This document shows, one piece after another, positions 57,016 to 64,000 of a stretch of DNA of 64,000 bases. Numbering within the stretch: the stretch's first letter is position 1; every line of letters begins with the position of its first letter. This DNA is from DSOI01 sp041394885. GTDB taxonomy: Bacteria > Acidobacteriota > Terriglobia > Bryobacterales > Bryobacteraceae. The notes beneath the pieces are model-generated. The model did no database searches, had not been told where the DNA came from, and worked only from the letters and a program-made list of their open reading frames with translations. The stretch covers positions 124,001 through 188,000 of the forward strand of contig JAWKHI010000001.1 in assembly GCA_041394885.1 (NCBI GenBank). Direction: 5' to 3'. The translations under genes and the position numbers were made by a program.

Positions 57016-58505
57016 TGCCGGGAAGGCCCAGGAACGGACTCGCGCGAATCACCACCGCGCTGCTGGCCACCGGGGCCATGCAGGCGCAGGACAGGCAGGT
57101 CCCGCTGCGCCAGAGCGAAGGCGCCAACGCGCCCCGCGACATCGGCGAGTGGCGCGCGAAGGAGGATCGCGGCGGCCTGGAAGCCTACCCGAAACATCCC
57201 CCGGGCGCCCGGAACCCCCAAGGGGGCGTTTGGCGCTACGGCGGCAGCGGGGACAATTCCTACTCTTCACCGGCCTTGCCCATGCCTTTCCGGGACTGGG
57301 CCGCTCAGCTTCGCCGTAACCGTGCCGCCGTCGACGCCGCCGCTCGCGCCGAGCTCGAGTCCCGCTACGATCTCACCTGCCGCCCCGCTGCCGGAGTGGC
57401 GATGTCGCGCGGAAAGCCACTGCCCGCCGGACCCGCCGCGAAGTTACCCGCCGGGGTCTCCAATTGGGAGCAGTTCGCCGCCCTGACGCCGGAGCAGGTC
57501 CGCCGCCTGCCATCGTTTCCGTTCCGGCCGCTCGACCACCCGATTCACTCCACCGCGCACATGCTGTTTCCCCCCGCGTGGACCCGTATCCACCCCGAGC
57601 ATGACCGGCTCGATGCCGGATTCGACATCCCCGATTGCTTCCTGCCGGAATCGCCGCCGGCTCTTTTTCTCACCACTCACAAAGAAATGGGCGATGTGAC
57701 CCGCGGCGTCGAAATCACTTACTCCAACTATTTCGACATGTTCAACGGCCTGCTGACACCGGAGCAGATGGAGGGCCTTCGCCTTCTGGTGACGCCTTTC
57801 CAAACCACCTGGTTCAACATCACCGAGCACCGCGTCACCGCCGAGCCCTCGCAAGGCGTGGCCTGTTTCAGTTGCCACGTCAACGGCCACACCAACGGTG
57901 CGATCGAACTGGCGCCGGACAGCCGCCCCAACTACGCGCGGCTCCGCGTGGAGACTCCCACCATGCGCGGAAACTACGCCCAATTGATGTTTGGCTCCAA
58001 ACGGTCGATCCGCTCCATGGATCATTTCGCCGAAGTGGAAGAATACTTCGACGGCGATTCGACTCTGCTCGCCGCCATTGGCGGACGCAATCTCCAGCGC
58101 GCCCAAACCAATCGGATCGGAGACTTCAACGCCATCATCGACTTTCCCCCAGCTCCGAAACTCGACGTCCTGAATCGCCTCATCCCCTCCCGCGCCAGCG
58201 CCGCCGAGTTGCGGGGCGAGGCGTTGTTCAGCGGCAAAGCACAGTGCGCCCCCTGTCATCCGGCCGCCACCCATTTCACCGACAACACCATGCACGATTT
58301 GCAGGTGGAGCGCTTCTATCCAGGCCGCCCCGAGGGCCCCATCAAGACTTTTCCCCTCCGCGGCATCAAGGACTCTCCGCCTTATCTGCACGATGGACGC
58401 CTGCTCACACTCGAGGACGCCGTCGAGTTCTTTAACCTGATCCTCGGCACGCGGCTCAGCAAGGACGAAAAGGCCGATCTGGCAGCTTTCCTGCGCGCCT
58501 TGTGA
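57015..58505 (+). CDS. Di-haem cytochrome c (MauG/cytochrome c peroxidase-like)
   Basis: A 496-aa exported protein with a Sec signal near ITTALLATGAMQAQ. Two haem-binding motifs are seen: CFSCH (about 285) and CAPCH (about 411). FPLRGIKDSPPYLHDGRLLTLEDAVEFFNLILG at the end is the C-terminal signature of the cytochrome c peroxidase/MauG superfamily. The first 150 residues are unlike CcpA and may hold a separate domain. It may reduce peroxide or oxidise a partner protein. The ATG overlaps the parvulin stop, so both are co-translated; the isomerase may help fold it. Confidence 0.8.
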   Translation: MPGRPRNGLARITTALLATGAMQAQDRQVPLRQSEGANAPRDIGEWRAKEDRGGLEAYPKHPPGARNPQGGVWRYGGSGDNSYSSPALPMPFRDWAAQLRRNRAAVDAAARAELESRYDLTCRPAAGVAMSRGKPLPAGPAAKLPAGVSNWEQFAALTPEQVRRLPSFPFRPLDHPIHSTAHMLFPPAWTRIHPEHDRLDAGFDIPDCFLPESPPALFLTTHKEMGDVTRGVEITYSNYFDMFNGLLTPEQMEGLRLLVTPFQTTWFNITEHRVTAEPSQGVACFSCHVNGHTNGAIELAPDSRPNYARLRVETPTMRGNYAQLMFGSKRSIRSMDHFAEVEEYFDGDSTLLAAIGGRNLQRAQTNRIGDFNAIIDFPPAPKLDVLNRLIPSRASAAELRGEALFSGKAQCAPCHPAATHFTDNTMHDLQVERFYPGRPEGPIKTFPLRGIKDSPPYLHDGRLLTLEDAVEFFNLILGTRLSKDEKADLAAFLRAL

Positions 58506-58595
58506 GCACGGCGGTTGCCCAAATCGCCAGGTAATCATAACTATCCTTAACAGCCCGTCTCGTAACTCCGGTTGCGCAGGCGTGCTCATATAGGT

Positions 58596-59642
58596 ATGAG
58601 CTTTCCGATGTCGATTCCGGCGCGGCTGGTCCGAATGCGCGCCGCCACCGCCTTCGCTCTGGGAATTCTTACGGCGGCGGCGGCCTTTGGACAGCAGATC
58701 TCGGTGCGTCCGGCTCCGACGCGCCAGATGCCCGGCGAGGCAGATTCCAACAGCCCCGGACACTGGCTCAACGACACCTTTCGCCTTTACAACTCCAACG
58801 GCTTTCCCATCCGGACCATCGGCCAGAGCCCCCTGCGCACGGGCGCCGCGCGCGCCATCCAGCTCTACGACTATGACCACGCACCCATGTGGATCGAATC
58901 CACCTGGGTGGACCCTTCCAATGGCTATGTCTACGCGTGGTATCACCACGAGCCCGGCAGTCCCTGCCCTTCTGGCGACTTCAGCGCACCCGAGATCGGC
59001 GCCCTGTATTCCGACGACGACGGCAACACGTTCCACGACCTCGGCATCGTGCTCCAATCCGGCGCCAAACCGGACTGCAACGGCCGCAACGGATTCTTCG
59101 CCGGCGGACACGGCGACTTCACCGTACTGCTCGATCGAGAGAGTAAGTACTTCTTCTTCCTGTTCTCCAACTACGGCGGCGACGCGATCGATCAGGGTGT
59201 CGCCATCGCGCGCATGGCGTTCGAGGATCGCGGCAATCCCGTCGGCAAAGTCTTCAAGTTCCGCGGCGGCTCCTGGAATGAGCCCGGCCTGGGCGGACGC
59301 ATCACCCCGATCCACACCGCCCGCGCGCCTTGGAACCAAGTCAACACTGACGCGTTCTGGGGCCCCTCGGTCCACTGGAACACCGCCATCAACCAATACG
59401 TGATGCTCCTCAACCGTTCCTGCTGCGAGCCGGGTTGGCCGCAGGAGGGCGTCTACGTCAGCACTTCGCCCGACATCTCCAATCCTTTCTCCTGGTCAGA
59501 ACCGAGCAAGATCCTCGACACCGCGGACTGGTATCCCCAGGTCCTCGGCACCGGTCCCGGCGAATCCGACAAGCTCGCCGGGCGCGTCGCACGCTTGTTC
59601 GTCGGCGCCTTCTCTCAGTGGGAGATCGTCTTCGGCGAGTAG
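58596..59642 (+). CDS. Secreted beta-propeller-like protein
   Basis: A 348-aa protein with a Sec signal (RAATAFALGILTAAAAFGQ). The rest has short beta blades with Asp/Trp/Tyr-rich turns: APMWIESTWVDPSNGYVYAWYHHEP, ALYSDDDGNTFHDLGIV, GHGDFTVLLDRESKYFFFLFSNYGG, and SVHWNTAINQYVMLLNRSCCEPG. This looks like the five-bladed propeller of GH43/GH32-type or sialidase-like proteins, but I cannot assign catalytic residues. ATGs at 58608 and 58635 are also possible starts. It is alone, 90 bases after the cytochrome gene, with no clear operon. Confidence 0.65.
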   Translation: MSFPMSIPARLVRMRAATAFALGILTAAAAFGQQISVRPAPTRQMPGEADSNSPGHWLNDTFRLYNSNGFPIRTIGQSPLRTGAARAIQLYDYDHAPMWIESTWVDPSNGYVYAWYHHEPGSPCPSGDFSAPEIGALYSDDDGNTFHDLGIVLQSGAKPDCNGRNGFFAGGHGDFTVLLDRESKYFFFLFSNYGGDAIDQGVAIARMAFEDRGNPVGKVFKFRGGSWNEPGLGGRITPIHTARAPWNQVNTDAFWGPSVHWNTAINQYVMLLNRSCCEPGWPQEGVYVSTSPDISNPFSWSEPSKILDTADWYPQVLGTGPGESDKLAGRVARLFVGAFSQWEIVFGE

Positions 59643-59649
59643 CACATGC

Positions 59650-59655
59650 GACAAT
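59650..59655 (+). promoter_or_regulatory. Candidate -10 box of the amidohydrolase gene
   Basis: GACAAT ends 9 bases before the GTG at 59665 with no Shine-Dalgarno sequence between. Confidence 0.35.
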
Positions 59656-59664
59656 AGCCGCATT

Positions 59665-60603
59665 GTGGTTCGTCCTCATTCCGTAGTTTCACGCCGGACG
59701 TTCGCCGGCATGGCTGCCGCGGCAGCGGCATCGCGCCCTACCTCCGCGCAGACCGGGCGGCTCATCATCGACACCCACCTCGAGGTCTGGACCGACGATC
59801 CGAAATTTCCATTTGCCCACCCCGAGCGCCCGGACTTCAAACGCGCCGCCGTCCAGGCCCCCATCGCCAATCAGGTGGAGCAAATGCGCGACTTCCACAT
59901 CCGGTACGCGGTCCTGATCAACCCCCGCTACTTCGGCTGGGACAATTCCTACATCGCTCATTCGAGAAAAAGCTACCCGGACAAGTTCGTCGCGCATGGC
60001 CTGATCGATCCACACGATCCGAAGGTCCACGAGCGGCTCCGCTACTGGGTCCGCGAGCACGGTCTTCAGGGTATGCGTTTCAGCCCGATCTATCATCCCA
60101 AGGAGCAGTGGCTGAATTCCAAACAGCACTACCCGCTCTGGCGCGAGGCCGAGAAACTCGGCGCCGTGTTCAATTTCTATATCCTGCCGCATCAGATGCC
60201 GATGCTCGAGGATATGTGCGGCCGGTTCCCGGGGGTAAAGGTGGTGGTGGACCACGCCGGCAAGCCGGACCTCAAGGCGGCCGATCCCTGGCCCGAGTTT
60301 CGCAAGATGTTCCGCCTCAAGCGATTCCCGCAGGTTTGGATCAGTAATTCGGAGCCCTACGAAATGTCGGAGGTGAAACAGTATCCCTACCCCGACACTT
60401 GGGCTTTCTACAAAGCCATCTACGAGGAGTTCGGACCCCGCCAACTGGTTTGGGGGACCGGCTATCCCCGGCCGCGCTGGGAACTGCCGTTCGACAAAGA
60501 ACTCGAGTTCGTCGACAAATACTGTTCCTTCTACAGCGACGAAGACCGTGCTCTGCTACTCGGCGGCAATGCCCTTCGTATCTGGCGATTTCCAGGGGCG
60601 TAG
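59665..60603 (+). CDS. Amidohydrolase-2 family (TIM-barrel) hydrolase, Tat-exported
   Basis: A 312-aa TIM-barrel protein with a Tat leader (VSRRTFAGMAAAAAASRP). LIIDTHLEVW takes the place of the usual DxHxH metal motif, here D-T-H-L-E: the second His is replaced by Glu. GMRFSPIY, VVVDHAGKPD and LVWGTGYPRP give the later strands; the final Gly-Tyr replaces GSD. These changes suggest altered metal binding or a decarboxylase/lactonase-like activity. Substrate unknown. The start is a GTG. Convergent with the PEP-CTERM gene, 16 bases apart. Confidence 0.78.
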   Translation: MVRPHSVVSRRTFAGMAAAAAASRPTSAQTGRLIIDTHLEVWTDDPKFPFAHPERPDFKRAAVQAPIANQVEQMRDFHIRYAVLINPRYFGWDNSYIAHSRKSYPDKFVAHGLIDPHDPKVHERLRYWVREHGLQGMRFSPIYHPKEQWLNSKQHYPLWREAEKLGAVFNFYILPHQMPMLEDMCGRFPGVKVVVDHAGKPDLKAADPWPEFRKMFRLKRFPQVWISNSEPYEMSEVKQYPYPDTWAFYKAIYEEFGPRQLVWGTGYPRPRWELPFDKELEFVDKYCSFYSDEDRALLLGGNALRIWRFPGA

Positions 60604-60619
60604 CCCCCAGTCATGGCGA

Positions 60620-61291
60620 CTACCGTCGCGCCCGCAACATGAGCCCTGCCCCGGCGAGCACGATTCCCACCAGCGACCATGTGCCCGGCTCCGGTACGGG
60701 ATCGTTGGCGCCGTCCGCCTGGAACTCCACTTCGTCCAGAAACACCCAGTGATAGCCCGCCCGCTGATTCAGAGTGAGGCTGAGCGCATCCCCGCCGAGC
60801 CCCGTGATGTCGAGGTCGAACCACTGCGGACCACTGCCCCCGTCCGGGATGGCGAAGATCAGGTTCAACAACCCGTCGCTCACCTCCACCGTGCCCGGCG
60901 TCTCGGCGTTCATCAATCCATCGGTGTCGTCGACATGAATTCGCAGCATCTGAAATACGTGGACCTGCCCGAAGAAAAACGAGATCGTCGGATTCGCGCC
61001 GTTGATGTCGAACTCGTCGCTCCATCCCACCCACGGCAGGCTGCTCACGTTCCAGCTGTCGGGAGAGACGATCCCGTCGGTCAGGTCGCCCAAGCCGCCT
61101 TCCAGCAAATCGTAGTTGATCAGCGGGTCGCCGGTTCCCCCCGTATATGTCTCATCCACGAAGTTGATGTCACCGAAGGCGATGTCGCTAATCCCTCCGT
61201 TGAACAGGGAGTAGGAATCCGGATGAACCATGGCCGCCGACGCCGCCGCTGCCATCGCCATCGTCAAGGCCAGTTGTTTCAGGTAATACAC
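60620..61291 (-). CDS. PEP-CTERM sorted protein
   Basis: A 223-aa secreted protein. Signal at LKQLALTMAMAAAASAA, then a beta-rich, Asp/Gly-rich body (SYSLFNGGISDIAFGDINFVD, FQMLRIHVDDTDGLM, HWVFLDEVEFQADG). It ends with the sorting tail PVPEPGTWSLVGIVLAGAGLMLRARR. The body resembles the discoidin-like or DUF-type domain of many PEP-CTERM proteins. The GTG at 61291 was chosen because GGAGGTG lies upstream; a TTG at 61306 is also in frame but would precede that site. Substrate of an exosortase encoded elsewhere. Confidence 0.82.
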   Translation of the reverse strand: MYYLKQLALTMAMAAAASAAMVHPDSYSLFNGGISDIAFGDINFVDETYTGGTGDPLINYDLLEGGLGDLTDGIVSPDSWNVSSLPWVGWSDEFDINGANPTISFFFGQVHVFQMLRIHVDDTDGLMNAETPGTVEVSDGLLNLIFAIPDGGSGPQWFDLDITGLGGDALSLTLNQRAGYHWVFLDEVEFQADGANDPVPEPGTWSLVGIVLAGAGLMLRARR

Positions 61292-61394
61292 GCGCTCCAC
61301 CTCCAAGGTTCAGGTCGTGCCCAAAGCGCACCCCCATCCACTGGAGAGTTCGGCTGTGTTGAACGAAAAGATTACCCTAGGCCGCCAGAATCAC

Positions 61395-61432
61395 AGAAAA
61401 AACGCCCCAGGACCATAAAGTCCCAGGGCGTT
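61395..61432 (-). terminator. Intrinsic terminator of rpoC
   Basis: AACGCCC and GGGCGTT (61401-61407 with 61426-61432), with an inner GGAC/GTCC stem, form a hairpin followed on the minus strand by six T residues. It sits 27 bases after the rpoC stop. Confidence 0.85.
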
Positions 61433-61458
61433 CCTATCGAAAGACTACGGCCGTATAC

Positions 61459-64000
61459 TTATTCCACTTCCGCGAGCGGCTCCTCACCCGGTTCTTCGGC
61501 CAGCGATCCGCTGAACAGATTCCGGGTTTCTTCGTCGTAGCCGGGAATTCCATCCGCCATGCCGAGTTCGGCCTCTGGCAGCTGTTCTTCCTCCACCACA
61601 TCCTCGCCGGCGATCTTCACACGGCGATAGTACTCCATGCCGGTTCCGGCCGGGATCAGACGGCCCATGATGACGTTCTCCTTCAGGCCGCGGAGATAGT
61701 CCACCTTGCCGTTGATCGACGCCTCGGTCAGCACACGCGTCGTTTCCTGGAACGAGGCCGCCGAGATGAACGAATCGGTCGAAAGCGATGCTTTCGTGAT
61801 TCCGAGCAATACAGCCTGGCCTTGCGCGGGCGTTCCACCGGCGGCGATCACACGGTCGTTCTCCTCGCGGAACTTGAACTTGTCCACCACTTCTTCGGGC
61901 AGGAATTCGGTCTCCCCGATATCGGTGATGCGGATCCAACGCATCATCTGGCGTGAGATCACCTCCAGATGCTTGTCGTTGATGTTCACGCCCTGCAGCC
62001 GGTATACTTCCTGAATTTCGTTCACCAGGTACTTCTGCAGTTCCTTCTGGCCTTTCACCTTCAGGATGTCGTGCGGGTTGAGCGGACCGTCCATCAACGG
62101 CTCGCCCGCCGTCACACGTTCGCCCTCCTGCACGCGGATATGCACGCCGCGCGGCAATGAATATTCCCGCTGCTCGCCGTCCTCGGCCACAACGCCGATC
62201 TTGCGGTAAGCCTTCGTGATTTCACCGTACCGCACCACGCCGTTGATCTCGGCGATGATGGCCGTCTCACGCGGCTTTCGCGCTTCGAACAATTCCACCA
62301 CGCGCGGCAGGCCGCCCGTGATGTCTTTCGTCTTGGTGGTGGCTCGCGGGATCTTCGCCAGCACGTCGCCGGCGTGAACCTCTTCCCCTTCCGACACCAT
62401 CAAGTGCGCGTGGGTGGGCATCAGGTACTTCTTCTCGTCAGACCGGGCATGATGGCCGGCCGGCGCCACCACGATCTGCGGCAGATGCTTGTGGTCCGGC
62501 GAATCGATCACCACAACCTGGGACAGGCCCGTGATTTCGTCCACCTGTTCCTGGATGGTGACGCTGTCCACCATGTCCTTGAACTTCACCACGCCGCTCA
62601 CCTCGGTGAGGATCGAGAACGTGTACGGATCCCACTCGAGCAGCACCTGGTTGGCTTGGATCGGAGCGCCTTCCTCGACGAGAATCTTCGCGCCGTAGAC
62701 AACCTGGTAACGCTCTTTTTCGCGGCCCTTGTCGTCCACGATCGCCAGGATGCCGTTGCGGTTCATCGCCACGATTTCGCCCTTGGCGTTGTGCACCGTG
62801 TTGATGCCGATGTACTTCGCGAATCCGGCGGACTTGGCGTCCTGCGTCGATTGCTCGGCCGCTCGCGTCGCCGCGCCGCCGATGTGGAACGTACGCATGG
62901 TGAGCTGCGTTCCCGGCTCGCCGATCGACTGCGCCGCGATCACACCCACCGCTTCGCCGCGCTCCACCAGCCGGCCCGTGGCGAGGTTCCGCCCATAGCA
63001 GAGTTCGCACACCCCGCGCCGGGATTCGCACGTCAACACCGAACGGATCTTCACCCGCTCGATGCCGGCCTTTTCGATCTGGCTCGCCAGATCCTCGGTC
63101 ACTTCCTGGTTGGTCTTCACGAGCACGGTGTGCTCGTAGTCGATCACGTCCTCGAGCGCCACGCGGCCAACGATGCGGTCCGATAGCCGCTCGATGGTTT
63201 CGCCGGCTTCGGTGATCGCCTCCACTTCGATCCCGTCCATGGTCCCGCAATCTTCTTCGTAGATGATGACGTCCTGCGCCACGTCCACCAGACGCCGCGT
63301 CAGGTAACCGGAATCGGCCGTCTTCAAAGCCGTATCCGCCAATCCCTTACGCGCGCCGTGCGTCGAGATGAAGTACTGCAGCACCGTCAGACCTTCGCGG
63401 AAGTTGGCCGTGATCGGAGTCTCGATAATCTCGCCCGACGGCTTGGCCATCAGGCCGCGCATCCCGGAGAGCTGGCGGATCTGTTGCCGCGATCCGCGCG
63501 CGCCCGAGTCCGCCATGATGAAGATCGGATTCAGGAAACCGGACTTGTCGTCGGTCTCCATCTTCTTGAACATCTCCTCCGATACGCGCTCGGTGACCTT
63601 GGACCAGATTTCGATTACTTTGTTGTAGCGCTCACCGGTGGTGATGGCGCCTTCCAGATACTGCGTCTGGACCTCCATCACCTGTTTCTGCGCATCCAAA
63701 ACCAGGTCCGCTTTGTTGGAAGGCACCACCATGTCGTCGATGCCGATCGAGATTCCGGCCCGCGTCGCGTACAGGAACCCGAGGTTCTTGATCTCGTCGA
63801 GCATCCCCACCGTGGTGTGCAGCCCAAACTTCAGGTAGCAATACTGCACCAGTTGCGTCAGGCCCTTCTTCTTGAGGAGACCGTTGATATAGGGCATCCC
63901 CTCCGGCAGCACGTCGTTGAGGATCACCCGCCCAACGGTGGTGTCCATGTACTGCTTCACGTACTCCACCGGCTCGGCGTGAATGATGTCCTGATTGTCG
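61459..64000 (-). CDS. rpoC: RNA polymerase beta' subunit, C-terminal part (partial)
   Basis: Partial: the gene continues past the window end. About 846 residues are visible. The bridge-helix region has GARGSRQQIRQLSGMRGLMAKPSGEII, with the catalytic-core FREGLTVLQYFISTHGARKGLADTALKTADSGYLTRRLVDVAQD. The second zinc site is EDCGT plus LTCESRRGVCELCYGR. The trigger loop is GEPGTQLTMRTFHIGG. The C-terminal tail is acidic (EEPGEEPLAEVE). It is the catalytic subunit of transcription. The terminator at 61395 ends the operon. Confidence 0.97.
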   Translation of the reverse strand, partial: DNQDIIHAEPVEYVKQYMDTTVGRVILNDVLPEGMPYINGLLKKKGLTQLVQYCYLKFGLHTTVGMLDEIKNLGFLYATRAGISIGIDDMVVPSNKADLVLDAQKQVMEVQTQYLEGAITTGERYNKVIEIWSKVTERVSEEMFKKMETDDKSGFLNPIFIMADSGARGSRQQIRQLSGMRGLMAKPSGEIIETPITANFREGLTVLQYFISTHGARKGLADTALKTADSGYLTRRLVDVAQDVIIYEEDCGTMDGIEVEAITEAGETIERLSDRIVGRVALEDVIDYEHTVLVKTNQEVTEDLASQIEKAGIERVKIRSVLTCESRRGVCELCYGRNLATGRLVERGEAVGVIAAQSIGEPGTQLTMRTFHIGGAATRAAEQSTQDAKSAGFAKYIGINTVHNAKGEIVAMNRNGILAIVDDKGREKERYQVVYGAKILVEEGAPIQANQVLLEWDPYTFSILTEVSGVVKFKDMVDSVTIQEQVDEITGLSQVVVIDSPDHKHLPQIVVAPAGHHARSDEKKYLMPTHAHLMVSEGEEVHAGDVLAKIPRATTKTKDITGGLPRVVELFEARKPRETAIIAEINGVVRYGEITKAYRKIGVVAEDGEQREYSLPRGVHIRVQEGERVTAGEPLMDGPLNPHDILKVKGQKELQKYLVNEIQEVYRLQGVNINDKHLEVISRQMMRWIRITDIGETEFLPEEVVDKFKFREENDRVIAAGGTPAQGQAVLLGITKASLSTDSFISAASFQETTRVLTEASINGKVDYLRGLKENVIMGRLIPAGTGMEYYRRVKIAGEDVVEEEQLPEAELGMADGIPGYDEETRNLFSGSLAEEPGEEPLAEVE

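Noticed and set aside
57444..59396. A 650-codon open frame on the minus strand
   Set aside because: It is antisense to the di-haem cytochrome and propeller genes, which show signal peptides, CxxCH motifs and domain similarity. High GC gives long open antisense frames, and its translation has no recognisable domain.
1..64000. CRISPR arrays, tRNA or rRNA genes, insertion sequences, phage genes
   Set aside because: No regularly spaced repeats, cloverleaf-like segments, transposase motifs or phage structural genes were seen on reading. A short tRNA could be missed without a covariance search.

Overview
The window is 64 kb of GC-rich, densely coded bacterial chromosome. The gene content points to an Acidobacteriota member close to the Solibacter/Bryobacter group. 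The pointers are three planctomycete-style PSD gene units (DUF1549/DUF1553 or DUF1592-type proteins with cytochrome c-like N-termini, each paired with a DUF1501 or DUF1552 protein), three secreted sulfatases, DUF1080, PEP-CTERM proteins, a DUF389 membrane protein and an Flp-type pilin. The taxonomic call is inferred from protein families only. I see no rRNA, tRNA, CRISPR, phage or insertion sequence. Every gap between genes is under about 200 bases once pseudogenes are counted.

Layout. 1-2000: tail of an amino-acid permease, Flp pilin, secreted protein. 2166-4809: MoxR AAA ATPase overlapping an unrecognised 610-aa partner. 4888-5345: small protein plus a wrecked nucleotidyltransferase. 5342-6709: M20 dipeptidase. 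6779-10842: PSD unit 1. 10850-12378: transglycosylase MtgA and aquaporin. 12483-17013: PSD unit 2, with a LamG domain inserted. 17044-19596: DUF389 protein, then a cytochrome b / molybdopterin oxidoreductase pair. 19624-23407 (minus): XRE-cupin regulator, GNAT, CysS and a Cys/Met-metabolism PLP enzyme. 23535-28852: lectin-like protein, sulfatase, TPR protein, decayed yvcK, glmU. 28950-33865 (minus): aminotransferase, methyltransferase, YraN, frameshifted GalT, sulfatase. 33895-39904: YkgJ protein, DUF1080-sulfatase-MBL overlapping operon, ribosomal protein L28, second MBL protein, phosphodiesterase. 39910-43047: dehydrogenase and an EF-G-like GTPase. 43195-45728: broken MscS channel and a split Aer-like receptor. 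45846-46459: PIN/antitoxin pair. 46600-50332: PSD unit 3. 50384-55952: formamidase, short PEP-CTERM protein, Tpx, DUF255 protein, GH31-like protein without a barrel. 56005-61291: parvulin, di-haem cytochrome c, secreted propeller, amidohydrolase, PEP-CTERM protein. 61459-64000: C-terminal part of rpoC.

How the genes fit together. Much of the window encodes an exported degradative outfit: Tat- or Sec-type leaders followed by sulfatases, DUF1080, MBL, amidohydrolase and the PSD/DUF1501 pairs. This suits a soil saprophyte using sulfated or complex polysaccharide. Housekeeping genes (rpoC, rpmB, cysS, glmU, mtgA) are interspersed. Four genes are visibly broken: yvcK, galT, mscS and a nucleotidyltransferase.

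Two signals stand out that no gene call explains. First, many genes lack a Shine-Dalgarno sequence but carry a TAnnnT or nACAAT -10-like box 6-9 bases before the start codon, which predicts widespread leaderless transcription. Second, the PIN/antitoxin promoter has a 16-bp palindrome that exactly fills the spacer upstream of its -10 box. The EF-G-like protein has Ala in place of the Asp of the NKxD guanine-specificity motif, and the MoxR partner is unrecognised. These are the best candidates for new biology here.
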